Shown piece after piece: positions 28,955-42,941 of a DNA stretch of 64,000 nt (the stretch's first letter is position 1; every line of letters begins with the position of its first letter). The position numbers were made by a program, and so were the translations under genes. Below the pieces are notes generated by a model. It ran no database searches. It saw only the letters and a program-made list of their open reading frames with translations, and was not told where the DNA came from. The stretch is from Acidovorax sp. NCPPB 3576 (GTDB taxonomy: Bacteria > Pseudomonadota > Gammaproteobacteria > Burkholderiales > Burkholderiaceae_C): assembly GCF_028473605.1 (NCBI RefSeq), contig NZ_CP097267.1, forward strand, positions 3,526,501 to 3,590,500, given 5' to 3'.

Positions 28955-31207
28955 CTAGCGGCGTGCCGGGCGCGTCCGTTCCGGCCTGCGCCACGCGAGC
29001 CATGCCAGGCCCATGCTCAACAGCAGCAGCCCCCACTCGCTCAAGGTCGGAATGGCGGCCACGCTGCCCGGGGCGGCCCCTGCGGCCAGCAGCACCGGAG
29101 CGAAGGGGTCGGCAATATTGCCCACGGCCAGGTCGCTGTCGCCTTCGCCGTTGTCGGTCACCTGATAGGTCACGGTGCGCCCACTGTTGCTCAGGGCCGC
29201 AGTGCCAGGCGTGAACCAGCGTGGGATCTGGCCGGCCCCGGGCGGCCCGAACTTCCTCGGCTCGAGCCCCACCAGGCTTTGGGGGTAGGTCAATTGCACG
29301 GTGACCGTGGCATTCGAGCAGCCCGTTGCCGAGAAGCTGAAGGTGCCCAGGGGCAAGCTGGCATTGGTCGGCAATCCCGAAGGTGCGCTGGCGCTGAACC
29401 GCGCGGAGCCCGGCACCACCGCGCAGCCAGCCACCGCGCTGCTGATGACCACGCCCGCAGTGCCCGCACCGGCGCCTGCCAACGGCACAGCGGAGTTGTT
29501 CAGCATCTGGGGCGTGACCGGCATCGAGGCGGCCGAAGGCAGGCTATCGCCTACGCCATTGGTGGCGACCACCGTGAACGTGTAGGGCACGCCAGGCGCA
29601 AGGCCCGCCACATCGCATGAGGTGGCAAGCGGCATTGCCGTGCAGAAAGCGCCACCCGGGGCTGCGATGGCCGTGTAGCGGATCACGGCACTGCCGCCAT
29701 CGCTGGCCGATGGGATGAAGGTCACCGTGGCCTGGCTGCCCACGGCAGTCGCGGCGACGGAGGTGGGCATGTCGGGTGTCCCGATCAAGCGCATCACCGT
29801 CGGCTTGTAGCCGCGCACGCCGTCCAGGAAAGCCACATAAGGTGTTCCATCGGGTGAAAACGCGAGGGACTCGAAATCCACGTTCCCTTCAGAAAAAAGC
29901 GCATTGCCCACGTTCACCCAGTCGGTGCCGTCAAAGCGCATGACCGTCGGCCTGGAACCCTGGCTATCGTTTCGGAAAGCCACGTAAGGCGTGCCATCGG
30001 GGGCGACGGACAGAGACTGGAAATACGCATTTCCCGATGACATGGCGTGATTGCCCACCCGGACCCAGGCCGAGCCATCGAAACGCATCACCAGGGTCCG
30101 CCCGTCGGTCAGGTCCCTGAACGCCGCATAAGGCGTGCCATCGGGTGCAAAAGACAGTGACTGGTAGTAGGCCATGCCAGGAGAAAACTGGGCATTGCCC
30201 ACGTTGACCCAGGCCGTGCCGTCAAAACGCATCACCGTCGTCTTGCTGCCTTGATCACCGAAGGCCAGATAGGGCGTGCCATCGGGTGCGGTGGACAACG
30301 AGAGAAAAATCGCCCCTGACGAAGAAAACCCGGCATTGCCCACGTTGCTCCAGGCCGCGCCATCAAAGCGCATCACGGTGGCCTTGTCGCTGTTGCCGCT
30401 GTCTGCAAATGCCACGTAAGGCATGCCATCCGGTGCGAAGGCCAGGGATGCATAAAAAATGCCAGCGGCCGAAAATCCGGCATGGCCCACCTGGCTCCAG
30501 GCCGTGCCATCGAAACGCATAGCAGCTGCTTTCCTGCCGTCTCCCCCATCACCGAAAGCCACATAAGGACTGCCATCGGGCGCGATGGACAGGGAAGGAG
30601 GCGTGGCGACACCCACGGAAAGACCCGCCAGGCCCGCATTGCTCCATGCCGCGCCATCGAAGCGCATCACGGTGGTCTTGGAGCCATTGTCCTTGTCCAC
30701 GAAAGCCAGATAGGGTGTGCCATCCGCCGCCATGGACAGGGACGGTGGATTCTCCGAACGGCCCGCTGAAAACCCCGGGTTGCCCACCACCTGCCAGGTT
30801 GCAGAGCGATACGTCGCCATGGCCTTGGTACTGACGACCGCGCCAGCCGTGTCCGTGCCATTGGTGGCACACAGGGTATAGCGGGTGGACTGCTGCAGGT
30901 TGCGGAGGGTGTAACGGGCACTTTTGCCGGCTTCCAGCGCCAGCGAACCCCTGCGCAGCGATGCCGCGCCCGTGCTGTCCTGGGCGGCCTGGGTCTGCGC
31001 CGCTGTGCCGCAACGGGCCCCGGCGGCCAGCAGCGCCACATGCCCGGTGCCCGCGCTGGTGGAGTTCAATGTCAGCGTGACCATCCCAGCAGAAGGCTCA
31101 GCGGCGATGGCCAGCGATGCATGCGCTGCACCGCCTGCGGCTGCCAGCGCAGCTCCCAACAAAACGGGGCTGGAGTGGCGGATCAGGTAGCGAAACACGG
31201 AGGGCAT
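28955..31207 (-). CDS. Secreted repeat protein with beta-propeller-like blades and IPTL-CTERM sorting tail
   Basis: About 750 residues. A signal peptide (residues 1-27) precedes a fibronectin-like region, then seven or eight repeats of about 45 residues with the core P-D-G-T-P-Y-V-A-F and V-M-R-F-D-G-x-x-W-x-x-V-G-N, consistent with a beta-propeller. A second fibronectin-type domain, then a region I recognise as choice-of-anchor type, ending DNGEGDSDLAVGNIADPFAP, follow. The C-terminus is IPTLSEWGLLLLSMG plus a helix and an Arg-rich tail, the IPTL-CTERM signal, which marks proteins processed by a dedicated sorting enzyme in beta-proteobacteria. Likely exported and surface-associated. An in-frame start at 31243 is possible. 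Confidence 0.8.
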   Translation of the reverse strand: MPSVFRYLIRHSSPVLLGAALAAAGGAAHASLAIAAEPSAGMVTLTLNSTSAGTGHVALLAAGARCGTAAQTQAAQDSTGAASLRRGSLALEAGKSARYTLRNLQQSTRYTLCATNGTDTAGAVVSTKAMATYRSATWQVVGNPGFSAGRSENPPSLSMAADGTPYLAFVDKDNGSKTTVMRFDGAAWSNAGLAGLSVGVATPPSLSIAPDGSPYVAFGDGGDGRKAAAMRFDGTAWSQVGHAGFSAAGIFYASLAFAPDGMPYVAFADSGNSDKATVMRFDGAAWSNVGNAGFSSSGAIFLSLSTAPDGTPYLAFGDQGSKTTVMRFDGTAWVNVGNAQFSPGMAYYQSLSFAPDGTPYAAFRDLTDGRTLVMRFDGSAWVRVGNHAMSSGNAYFQSLSVAPDGTPYVAFRNDSQGSRPTVMRFDGTDWVNVGNALFSEGNVDFESLAFSPDGTPYVAFLDGVRGYKPTVMRLIGTPDMPTSVAATAVGSQATVTFIPSASDGGSAVIRYTAIAAPGGAFCTAMPLATSCDVAGLAPGVPYTFTVVATNGVGDSLPSAASMPVTPQMLNNSAVPLAGAGAGTAGVVISSAVAGCAVVPGSARFSASAPSGLPTNASLPLGTFSFSATGCSNATVTVQLTYPQSLVGLEPRKFGPPGAGQIPRWFTPGTAALSNSGRTVTYQVTDNGEGDSDLAVGNIADPFAPVLLAAGAAPGSVAAIPTLSEWGLLLLSMGLAWLAWRRPERTRPARR

Positions 31208-31538
31208 GGGGGCCTTGGAAACGGTGGTGGCGCCCGGCTTCAAAGGCCTTGGACGCGAGAGGAAAAGAGCAAGTGCGCGCGACTGTATCGAGAAGTGTCA
31301 ATGCTGTATGTCCCCCAAACGAGTGACAAGCCGCCCCTTGACGGACATGCCCGTCTGTGGTTGAAACACAGGCTTTGCACCCGGTAGCGCTGCTTCCGAA
31401 TAGGCGCTGTCCTACAAACCCAAGCGCCACTCCCGCGCAAAGCGGACCCCGCCCAACGTGCCCCAATGGGTTTTGTCCATCGGATGCGTTGGCGCACCCT
31501 TTGCGCCGCAAAGCACCACCCCCCAAGGATTCAAGCCC
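31208..31538. promoter_or_regulatory. Divergent intergenic region upstream of glgB
   Basis: This 331-nt region separates the IPTL-CTERM gene from glgB and should carry both promoters. A perfect inverted repeat GGCGCA-CCCTT-TGCGCC lies at 31491-31507, about 30 nt before the chosen glgB start, and a shorter GACGG/CCGTC pair at about 31340-31355. AAGGA at 31525-31529 is a ribosome-binding site for the GTG at 31539. No confident -35/-10 pair was found and no other gene is supported. Confidence 0.4.
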
Positions 31539-33470
31539 GTGCCTTTGCCCCAAACCGCCTTGCTCACCGCCCACGACGCCTACCTTCTCCGCGAAGGAAC
31601 CCACTCCCAGCTCTACCAAGCCATGGGCTGCCATCTGCGCAGCGAAGGCGGGGGCGCGGACTTTGCCGTATGGGCGCCGAACGCGGCGTCGGTGTCCGTC
31701 ATCGGCGACTGGAACGGCTGGAATCCCGAGGCGGACGTGCTCCATGCCCGGTCCGATGGCAGCGGCATCTGGGAGGGCGCCTCCTCCCATGCCGCGCACG
31801 GCCAAGCGTACAAATACCGCATCGTGTCGCACAACGGGGGCCGCGTGCTCGAAAAGGCCGACCCGTTCGCCGTCTGCGCCGAACTACCCCCCCACACCGC
31901 CTCGCGCATCTGGTCGCTCGAATACGAATGGGGCGACAGCGACTGGATGGCATCGCGCGGGCCGCGCAACGCGCTCGATGCGCCCATGTCCATCTACGAG
32001 ATGCACCCCGGCTCCTGGCGCCGCCGAAACGGACAGTTCATGAACTACCGCGAACTGGCCCACGAACTGGCGGACTACGTGACGTCCCTGGGCTTCACGC
32101 ACGTGGAGCTGATGCCCATCACCGAGCATCCGTTCTATGGCTCGTGGGGCTACCAGACCACCGGGTACTTCGCGCCCACCTCGCGCTATGGCACGCCACA
32201 GGACTTCATGTATTTCGTGGACCACCTGCACCAGCGCGGCATCGGCGTGCTGCTGGACTGGGTGCCCTCCCACTTTCCGGTGGACGCCCACGGGCTGGCG
32301 GAGTTCGATGGCACGCACCTGTACGAGCATTCGGACCCGCGCCAGGGCTTCCACCCCGAGTGGAGCTCGGCCATCTTCAACTACGGCCGGCACGAGGTGC
32401 GCAGCTTTCTGATTTCCTCGGGCCTGTTCTGGCTCGACAAGTACCACCTGGACGGGCTGCGCGTGGATGCGGTCGCCTCCATGCTGTACCTGGACTACGC
32501 CCGCAAGGACGGCGAGTGGATTCCCAACCGCCACGGCGGGCGCGAGAACCTGGAGGCCATCGAGTTCATGCGCCTGCTGAACCGCGCGGTCTATCGCGAC
32601 CACCCGGACACGGTCAGCATCGCCGAAGAATCCACCGCCTGGCCGATGGTCTCGCGGCCCGTGGAGATGAACGGCCTGGGCTTCGGCATGAAGTGGAACA
32701 TGGGCTGGATGCACGACACGCTGGCCTACCTGAAGGAAGACCCGGTCAACCGGCGCTACCACCACCACAAACTCACGTTCTCGCTGGTGTATGCCTTCAA
32801 CGAAAACTTCGTGCTGCCGCTCTCGCACGATGAAGTGGTGTATGGCAAGGGCTCGCTGATCAACAAGATGCCCGGCGACGAATGGCAGCAGTTCGCCAAC
32901 CTGCGTACGCTGTTCGGCCTGATGTGGGCGCATCCCGGCAAGAAGCTGCTCTTCATGGGCGGCGAGTTCGGCCAGCGCCGCGAGTGGACGCACGAAGGCG
33001 AACTCGAATGGTGGGTGTGCGACAGCCCGCTGCACGGCGGCGTGCAGCGCCTGATCCGCGAACTCAACCGCATCTACCGCAGCGAGCCCGCGCTGCACGA
33101 AGTGGACTTTTCGGCGGACGGCTTTCAATGGGTGGAGGCCGACGATGCCGGGCAGAGCGTGATCGCCTTCCTGCGCAAGCCCAGCCAGCGGGCGCAGCAG
33201 GAACATGGCGCGGGCCCGGTGCTGGTCGTGTGCAACATGACGCCCGTGCCGCGCAACAACTACCTGGTGGGCGTGCCCTCTTCTGGCCATTGGCAGGAAC
33301 TGCTCAACAGCGACGCGCGCGAATTCGGCGGCGCCGGCTGGGGCAACCTGGGTGGCGTGGACACGGCGCCCGTGCGGTCGCACCACTGGGAGCAATCGCT
33401 GTGCCTCACGCTGCCGCCGCTGTCCACCCTCATCTTCCGACTGGAGCCCGCGCGCCATGCCAAAGCCTGA
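31539..33470 (+). CDS. glgB: 1,4-alpha-glucan branching enzyme
   Basis: 643 residues from a GTG with AAGGA nine bases before it; an ATG at 31458 would add 27 residues without family resemblance. An N-terminal CBM48 domain (GADFAVWAPNAASVSVIGDW) precedes the GH13 barrel. Catalytic regions are DGLRVDAVASMLYLDY (nucleophile Asp), VSIAEESTAWP (general acid Glu) and LPLSHDEVVYGKG (His-Asp). It makes alpha-1,6 branches in linear glucan. Its stop overlaps the glgE start by 14 nt, so it belongs to the GlgE alpha-glucan operon. Confidence 0.95.
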   Translation: MPLPQTALLTAHDAYLLREGTHSQLYQAMGCHLRSEGGGADFAVWAPNAASVSVIGDWNGWNPEADVLHARSDGSGIWEGASSHAAHGQAYKYRIVSHNGGRVLEKADPFAVCAELPPHTASRIWSLEYEWGDSDWMASRGPRNALDAPMSIYEMHPGSWRRRNGQFMNYRELAHELADYVTSLGFTHVELMPITEHPFYGSWGYQTTGYFAPTSRYGTPQDFMYFVDHLHQRGIGVLLDWVPSHFPVDAHGLAEFDGTHLYEHSDPRQGFHPEWSSAIFNYGRHEVRSFLISSGLFWLDKYHLDGLRVDAVASMLYLDYARKDGEWIPNRHGGRENLEAIEFMRLLNRAVYRDHPDTVSIAEESTAWPMVSRPVEMNGLGFGMKWNMGWMHDTLAYLKEDPVNRRYHHHKLTFSLVYAFNENFVLPLSHDEVVYGKGSLINKMPGDEWQQFANLRTLFGLMWAHPGKKLLFMGGEFGQRREWTHEGELEWWVCDSPLHGGVQRLIRELNRIYRSEPALHEVDFSADGFQWVEADDAGQSVIAFLRKPSQRAQQEHGAGPVLVVCNMTPVPRNNYLVGVPSSGHWQELLNSDAREFGGAGWGNLGGVDTAPVRSHHWEQSLCLTLPPLSTLIFRLEPARHAKA

Positions 33471-35652
33471 CAACCTGCCCTCTCCTTCCCAGCCCAACCC
33501 CGCCGCCAGCGCCAGCCCCGTTGCTGCCACTGCCACTGCCGCGGCACCGGGCCGCAGCGCCACGGCCGGCACCGTCCATCCGATCGGCGGCGCGGACGGC
33601 CGCGTGCGGGCGGTGGTCGAGGCCGTGCTGCCCTGCGTGGACGGCGGGCGCTTCGCTGCCAAGCGCGTGGCCGGCGAGCCGGCCCGCATCACCGCGCACT
33701 GCTTCACCGACGGGCACGACGTGCTGCGCGTGGCGCTCCAGTGGTGGCGCGACACCAGCGGCGATGCCACCGCCCAGCCGGCCGACGCCATCGAAGTGGC
33801 GATGCAAGCCAGCGGCAATGACGAATGGATCGCCGACTTCACCCCGCCCGAGCCCGGCCTGTACCGCTACACGGTGGCCGCCTGGGTGGACCCGTTCGAG
33901 TCCTGGCGCCGCGAACTGGAGCGGCGTGTGGACCCGCAGGACATCCGCATCGCGGCGCGCGTGGGCGCGGCGGAGGCCTTGGCCGCGGCCCAGCGTGCCG
34001 ACAAGAGCCCCCCGGACCGCCGCGACCTGACCGCCTGGGCCGAAGCCCTGGAGCGCGGCGCCCAGGCCGAGGGCAGCGCCGACGCATTGAAAGCCCTGGC
34101 GCTGGACGAAGCCGCTGCTGCCGCGATGCGCCGCCACCCCGACCGCCGCTTCGAAGTGCGCTATCCCACCGCGCTGCCGCTGCGCGCCGACCGCGAGCGG
34201 GCGCGCTACAGCAGCTGGTACGAACTGTTTCCCCGCTCCGCTTCGTCCACCGCCGGCGTGCACGGCACGTTCCGCGATGTCGAGGCGCGCCTGCCCGACA
34301 TTGCCGCGATGGGCTTCGACGTGCTGTATTTCCCGCCCATCCACCCCATCGGCCGCGTGCAGCGCAAGGGCAAGAACAACGCCCTCGCGGCCGCGCCGGA
34401 CGATGTGGGCAGCCCCTGGGCCATCGGTGCGCAAGAAGGCGGGCACAAGGCCATCCTGCCCGAGCTGGGCACCGTGCAGGACTTTCGCCGGCTGGTCGTG
34501 GCCGCCAAGGAGCAAGGCCTGGAAGTGGCGCTGGACATCGCCTTCCAGTGCGCGCCGGACCACCCTTATGTGAAGGAACACCCGGACTGGTTCCGCTGGC
34601 GTCCCGACGGCACGGTGCAGTACGCCGAGAACCCGCCCAAGAAGTACCAGGACATCTACCCTTTCAATTTCGAGTGCGACGACTGGCGCGGCTTGTGGAG
34701 CGAGCTCAAGAGCGTGTTCGAGCACTGGATCGGCGAAGGCGTGCGCATCTTCCGGGTGGACAACCCGCACACCAAGGCGTTTCCGTTCTGGGAATGGGTG
34801 ATCGCCGAGATCCAGCGCGACCACCCGGACACGATCTTCCTGGCCGAAGCCTTCACGCGGCCCAAGGTGATGCATGGCCTGGCCAAGCGGGGCTTCACGC
34901 AGTCGTACACCTACTACACTTGGCGCAACACCAAGCAGGAGCTGACGGAGTATTTCACCGAGCTGGCCACCGGCCCGGGCCGCGACTATTTCCGGCCCAA
35001 CGCCTGGCCCAACACGCCGGACATCCTGCACGACCACCTGCAGGGCGGTGAGCCGGCCGTCTTCATGTCGCGGCTGGTCATGGCCGCCACGCTGGCCGCC
35101 AGCTACGGCATCTACGGCCCGGCTTATGAGCTGCTGGAGCACCTGCCCCGTGGGCCGGGCAGCGAGGAATACCTCGACTCCGAAAAGTACCAGCTGCGCC
35201 ACTGGGACCTGGAGCGCCCGGGCAACCTGCGCGCCTTCATCACCCGCGTGAACCAGATCCGCCGCGAGAACCCCGCCCTGCACGCGGACCACAGCCTGCG
35301 CTTCCTGCATGTGGACAACGACCAGTTGCTGGCTTACATGAAGCACTCGGCCGACGGGCAGAACATCGTGGTCACCGTGGTCAACCTCGATCCGCACCAC
35401 CCGCAGTCGGGCTGGCTGCGGCTGTCGGCGGCGGACATCGCGGCCACCGATCCGTCCGCACCCGACACGCCGGCCCTGCATCCCGAGCTGCTGCCAGCCG
35501 ACTGGCAGATGCACGACCTGCTGAGCCACCAGCGCTTCGTGTGGCAGGGCGAGGCGCACTATGTGCTGCTGGACCCGCACCGCTCGCCCGCACACGTGTT
35601 CGTCGTGCGCCGGCGCGTCGGCCGCCACGACGACTTCGACCATTTCGAATAA
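33457..35652 (+). CDS. glgE: Alpha-1,4-glucan:maltose-1-phosphate maltosyltransferase
   Basis: 731 residues. An Ala/Pro/Thr-rich start of about 45 residues precedes the GlgE N-terminal domain (LRVALQWWRDTSGD). The GH13_3 barrel includes RARYSSWYELFPRS, YFPPIHPIGRVQRKGKNN, the catalytic Asp in VRIFRVDNPHTKAFPFWEW and the acid/base Glu in IFLAEAFTRPK. The enzyme extends alpha-glucan with maltosyl units from maltose-1-phosphate. ATG 33457 lies inside the glgB end, indicating coupling. Without glgA or glgC here, this pathway would supply alpha-glucan from trehalose. Confidence 0.95.
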   Translation: MPKPDNLPSPSQPNPAASASPVAATATAAAPGRSATAGTVHPIGGADGRVRAVVEAVLPCVDGGRFAAKRVAGEPARITAHCFTDGHDVLRVALQWWRDTSGDATAQPADAIEVAMQASGNDEWIADFTPPEPGLYRYTVAAWVDPFESWRRELERRVDPQDIRIAARVGAAEALAAAQRADKSPPDRRDLTAWAEALERGAQAEGSADALKALALDEAAAAAMRRHPDRRFEVRYPTALPLRADRERARYSSWYELFPRSASSTAGVHGTFRDVEARLPDIAAMGFDVLYFPPIHPIGRVQRKGKNNALAAAPDDVGSPWAIGAQEGGHKAILPELGTVQDFRRLVVAAKEQGLEVALDIAFQCAPDHPYVKEHPDWFRWRPDGTVQYAENPPKKYQDIYPFNFECDDWRGLWSELKSVFEHWIGEGVRIFRVDNPHTKAFPFWEWVIAEIQRDHPDTIFLAEAFTRPKVMHGLAKRGFTQSYTYYTWRNTKQELTEYFTELATGPGRDYFRPNAWPNTPDILHDHLQGGEPAVFMSRLVMAATLAASYGIYGPAYELLEHLPRGPGSEEYLDSEKYQLRHWDLERPGNLRAFITRVNQIRRENPALHADHSLRFLHVDNDQLLAYMKHSADGQNIVVTVVNLDPHHPQSGWLRLSAADIAATDPSAPDTPALHPELLPADWQMHDLLSHQRFVWQGEAHYVLLDPHRSPAHVFVVRRRVGRHDDFDHFE

Positions 35653-35665
35653 AAAAGAGCCGCCC

Positions 35666-39070
<3,405 letters not shown>

Positions 39071-39137
39071 GCCGACGGCACCCGACCCGCCAACGACCGT
39101 TCGTTCCCGTTCACCCGATCAACCGAGGGCACCCTCC

Positions 39138-39848
39138 ATGGAAAATTTCAGTATTCATCTGGAACCGGCCCGCGCCATGCTGCTGCAGGTCAGCGCATTC
39201 CTGCCGCGGCTTCTCATCGCCCTGCTCGTCGTCGCTGCTGGCTGGCTCGTGGCCAAGGCCGCGCGCTTTGCGGTCACCCGCGGGCTGCGCGCCATCAATT
39301 TCCAGGTGCTCACGCAGCGCGCCGGGCTCGACGGCTTCCTCAAGCAAGGCGGCGTGCAGGGCGACACCACCAGCATCTTCGGCATCCTCGTCTATTGGCT
39401 GGTCATCCTGGCCTCGTTGCTCATCGCCTTCAACGGACTGGGCCTGAGCTACGTGACCGCGCTGCTCAGCCGCGTGGTGTGGTTCGTGCCCAACCTGTTC
39501 ATCGCGCTCATCATCCTGGCGCTGGGGGCCTACTTCGGCCGCTTCGTCGGAGAGATGGTGGCAGCCCAGGGGCGCCGCGCCGGCCTGAAGGAAACGGTGC
39601 TGCTGGGCAAGCTGGCGCAGTACGCGATCGTGGCCTTCGTCGTGCTGATCGCGCTCGACCATCTGCGCATCGGCGGCGACATCGTGCGCCAGAGCTTCCT
39701 CATCGTGCTGGGCGGCGCAGTGTTCGCCTTGGCGCTGGCCTTCGGCTTAGGCGGCAAGGAGCGCGCGGCCGAGTGCATCGAGCATTGGTGGCCCCGCAAG
39801 CGCGGCCCGGGCGAGGGGCACGCAGGAGACGACCACCGGATTCCGTAG
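39138..39848 (+). CDS. Mechanosensitive-channel-like membrane protein (TM-helix repeat family)
   Basis: 236 residues with five to six transmembrane helices and two related blocks: LLIALLVVAAGWLVAKAARF and VPNLFIALIILALGAYFGRF, the TM-helix repeat of small MscS-related proteins. The C-terminus FLIVLGGAVFALALAFGLGG-K-E is typical of these. There is no MscS beta domain, so it is a short family member of uncertain gating. The start at ATG 39138 (67 nt after treS) is preferred over the open frame upstream. A strong terminator follows at 39891. It may help cells handle the osmotic side of trehalose/glycogen metabolism; that link is speculative. Confidence 0.82.
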   Translation: MENFSIHLEPARAMLLQVSAFLPRLLIALLVVAAGWLVAKAARFAVTRGLRAINFQVLTQRAGLDGFLKQGGVQGDTTSIFGILVYWLVILASLLIAFNGLGLSYVTALLSRVVWFVPNLFIALIILALGAYFGRFVGEMVAAQGRRAGLKETVLLGKLAQYAIVAFVVLIALDHLRIGGDIVRQSFLIVLGGAVFALALAFGLGGKERAAECIEHWWPRKRGPGEGHAGDDHRIP

Positions 39849-39890
39849 GCCGGGGGGCCCTGCCACCTGCGGCCCCACCCCTCTTGCACG

Positions 39891-39926
39891 AAGCCCCGCG
39901 TTTTCATACGGGGCTTTTCTCTTTTC
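39891..39926 (+). terminator. Intrinsic terminator after the glgB-glgE-treS-channel unit
   Basis: A perfect 8-bp stem AAGCCCCG (39891-39898) / CGGGGCTT (39909-39916) is followed by a T-rich run. It ends the GlgE-pathway transcription unit. Confidence 0.85.
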
Positions 39927-40101
39927 GCTGGCTGGTCCCACGGCCCAGCGCACCGGGCCGCACGGGAAAACCCCACCCCCGAACGTCAGGCTTTTTTCAG
40001 CAGCCGGGGAGTACGATCGGCGCCACTCCCGGCACTGCGCCTGCACGCGGCGGCCGGGCCGCCGTATTTCGATAATTCCTCAAGTTTCCAGGAGACAAGC
40101 C

Positions 40102-40641
40102 GTGTCAGGACTCCTCAAATTGGCCATGGGCATGGACTGGATTTCCACCAAGCTCAGCAAGGTGGCCGGGTGGGCCGTGCTCGCCGCCGCCTTGATTTCC
40201 GCCACCAACGCGATCATCCGCTACGGCCTGGACATGAGTTCCAACGCCTGGCTCGAGATCCAGTGGTATCTCTTCGCCACCACAGTGATGCTGGGTGCGC
40301 CCCTGGTGCTCAAGCTCAACGAGCATGTGCGCGTGGACATCATCTACGGCCGGCTGCGCGGCAACAAGCCCGTGCTGGTGGACCTGTTCGGGCTGATCTT
40401 CTTCCTGCTGCCCGTGATGGGCCTGCTCACCTGGCTGACCGCGCCCTTCTTCTGGCACATGCTGGTGTCGGGCGAGATGTCCGGCAACATCGGCGGCCTG
40501 ATCCGCTGGCCCGCCGCGCTGCTGATGCCGCTGGGCTTCGGCGCGATGTTCCTGCAAGGCGTGGCCGAGATCATCAAGCGCGTGGCCTACCTGCGCGGCG
40601 ACCTCCAGATGAACACGCACTACGAGAAGCCGGTGCAGTAA
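40102..40641 (+). CDS. TRAP transporter small permease (DctQ type)
   Basis: 179 residues with four transmembrane helices. WLEIQWYLFATTVMLGAPLV and LKLNEHVRVDIIYGRL are typical DctQ segments. It forms the membrane complex with the large permease 48 nt downstream, driving Na+ or proton-coupled uptake of an organic acid delivered by a periplasmic binding protein. GTG 40102 has AGGAGA at 40090-40095. The binding protein gene lies at 42942-44021 on the other strand. Confidence 0.93.
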   Translation: MSGLLKLAMGMDWISTKLSKVAGWAVLAAALISATNAIIRYGLDMSSNAWLEIQWYLFATTVMLGAPLVLKLNEHVRVDIIYGRLRGNKPVLVDLFGLIFFLLPVMGLLTWLTAPFFWHMLVSGEMSGNIGGLIRWPAALLMPLGFGAMFLQGVAEIIKRVAYLRGDLQMNTHYEKPVQ

Positions 40642-40689
40642 GCACCCGCCCGCCCCTGCCCCACCGACTTCTCTCAGGACGACACCAGA

Positions 40690-42269
<1,580 letters not shown>

Positions 42270-42273
<4 letters not shown>

Positions 42274-42812
42274 CGGGCGGCGCCCCGAACACGCCTTCCG
42301 CTGCCGTACCAGGCACTTCGGAGGCATCGGAAACATCGGACGCAGCAGGCCGCAGCGAGGCGGCCCTCCTGGAGAGCGCGGCCTACCCTCCCCTGGTGCG
42401 TGGGCTGGCCGTGGTCATCGTCGTGGCGCTCGGCGCGTTCGCGGCCTGGTCCGTGCCCGCGCTGCGCGGTGCGCAGTGGTCCTTCACCAGCCTGGCCACC
42501 TTTTGCATGGCCGGCGTGCTCATCGCCTGGGTCGGCTGGTGGATCGTGTTCAGCCGCACGCGCTTCACGGGTGACACACTGCTGCAATCGTGGCTGTGGG
42601 ACAAGAAAGTGCACATCCGCGAGGTGGCCACCTTCAAGATCGTGCATTGGCCCTGGTTGAGCGGCATCGTCGCGCCCCGCATGCTCGTGCGCCGGCGCAA
42701 CGGCAGCATCGCCTGGATGCATTCGGCCGACCCGGCTTTGCTGGTGGCCTTCGGCGAGGCGGTGGTGCGGCAGGGCAGCGACAAGGCCCTGGCGGCCACC
42801 CCGCCCGCATGA
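42270..42812 (+). CDS. Hypothetical two-helix membrane protein coupled to the TRAP permease
   Basis: 180 residues. A Ser/Ala/Thr-rich first 35 residues precede two transmembrane helices (about 44-64 and 72-93) and a soluble domain with WDKKVHIREVATFKIVHWPW and RMLVRRRNGSIAWMHSADPA. This resembles a small PH-like domain found in bacterial membrane proteins, but I do not recognise the family. ATG 42270 overlaps the dctM stop (ATGA), so it is part of the TRAP unit. A terminator follows at 42873. Its job in transport is unknown. Confidence 0.65.
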
Positions 42813-42872
42813 ACCCCTGCCCGCCCCAGACGGGCCACGGCCGCCGATAGACCGCTCGAGAAAGCCCCCGAC

Positions 42873-42907
42873 AAAAAGCCCCGCCCGGTTGCCCGGCGGG
42901 GCTTTTT
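42873..42907. terminator. Bidirectional intrinsic terminator
   Basis: The stem AAAAAGCCCCGCC (42873-42885) / GGCGGGGCTTTTT (42895-42907) has A-runs on one side and T-runs on the other. It serves both the plus-strand TRAP permease unit and the converging minus-strand binding protein gene. Confidence 0.9.
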
Positions 42908-42941
42908 CACTTCGGCCAGGGCGTTGCAGCCCCGGCAGCAC

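Noticed and set aside
29800..30780. Regularly spaced repeated DNA that might suggest a CRISPR or tandem repeat array.
   Set aside because: The period is about 130-140 nt and follows the protein blade repeat in frame; there are no short identical repeats with unique spacers.
31491..31507. Inverted repeat GGCGCA/TGCGCC as a glgB riboswitch or terminator.
   Set aside because: It is short, lacks a T-run, and similar GC palindromes are common in this genome.
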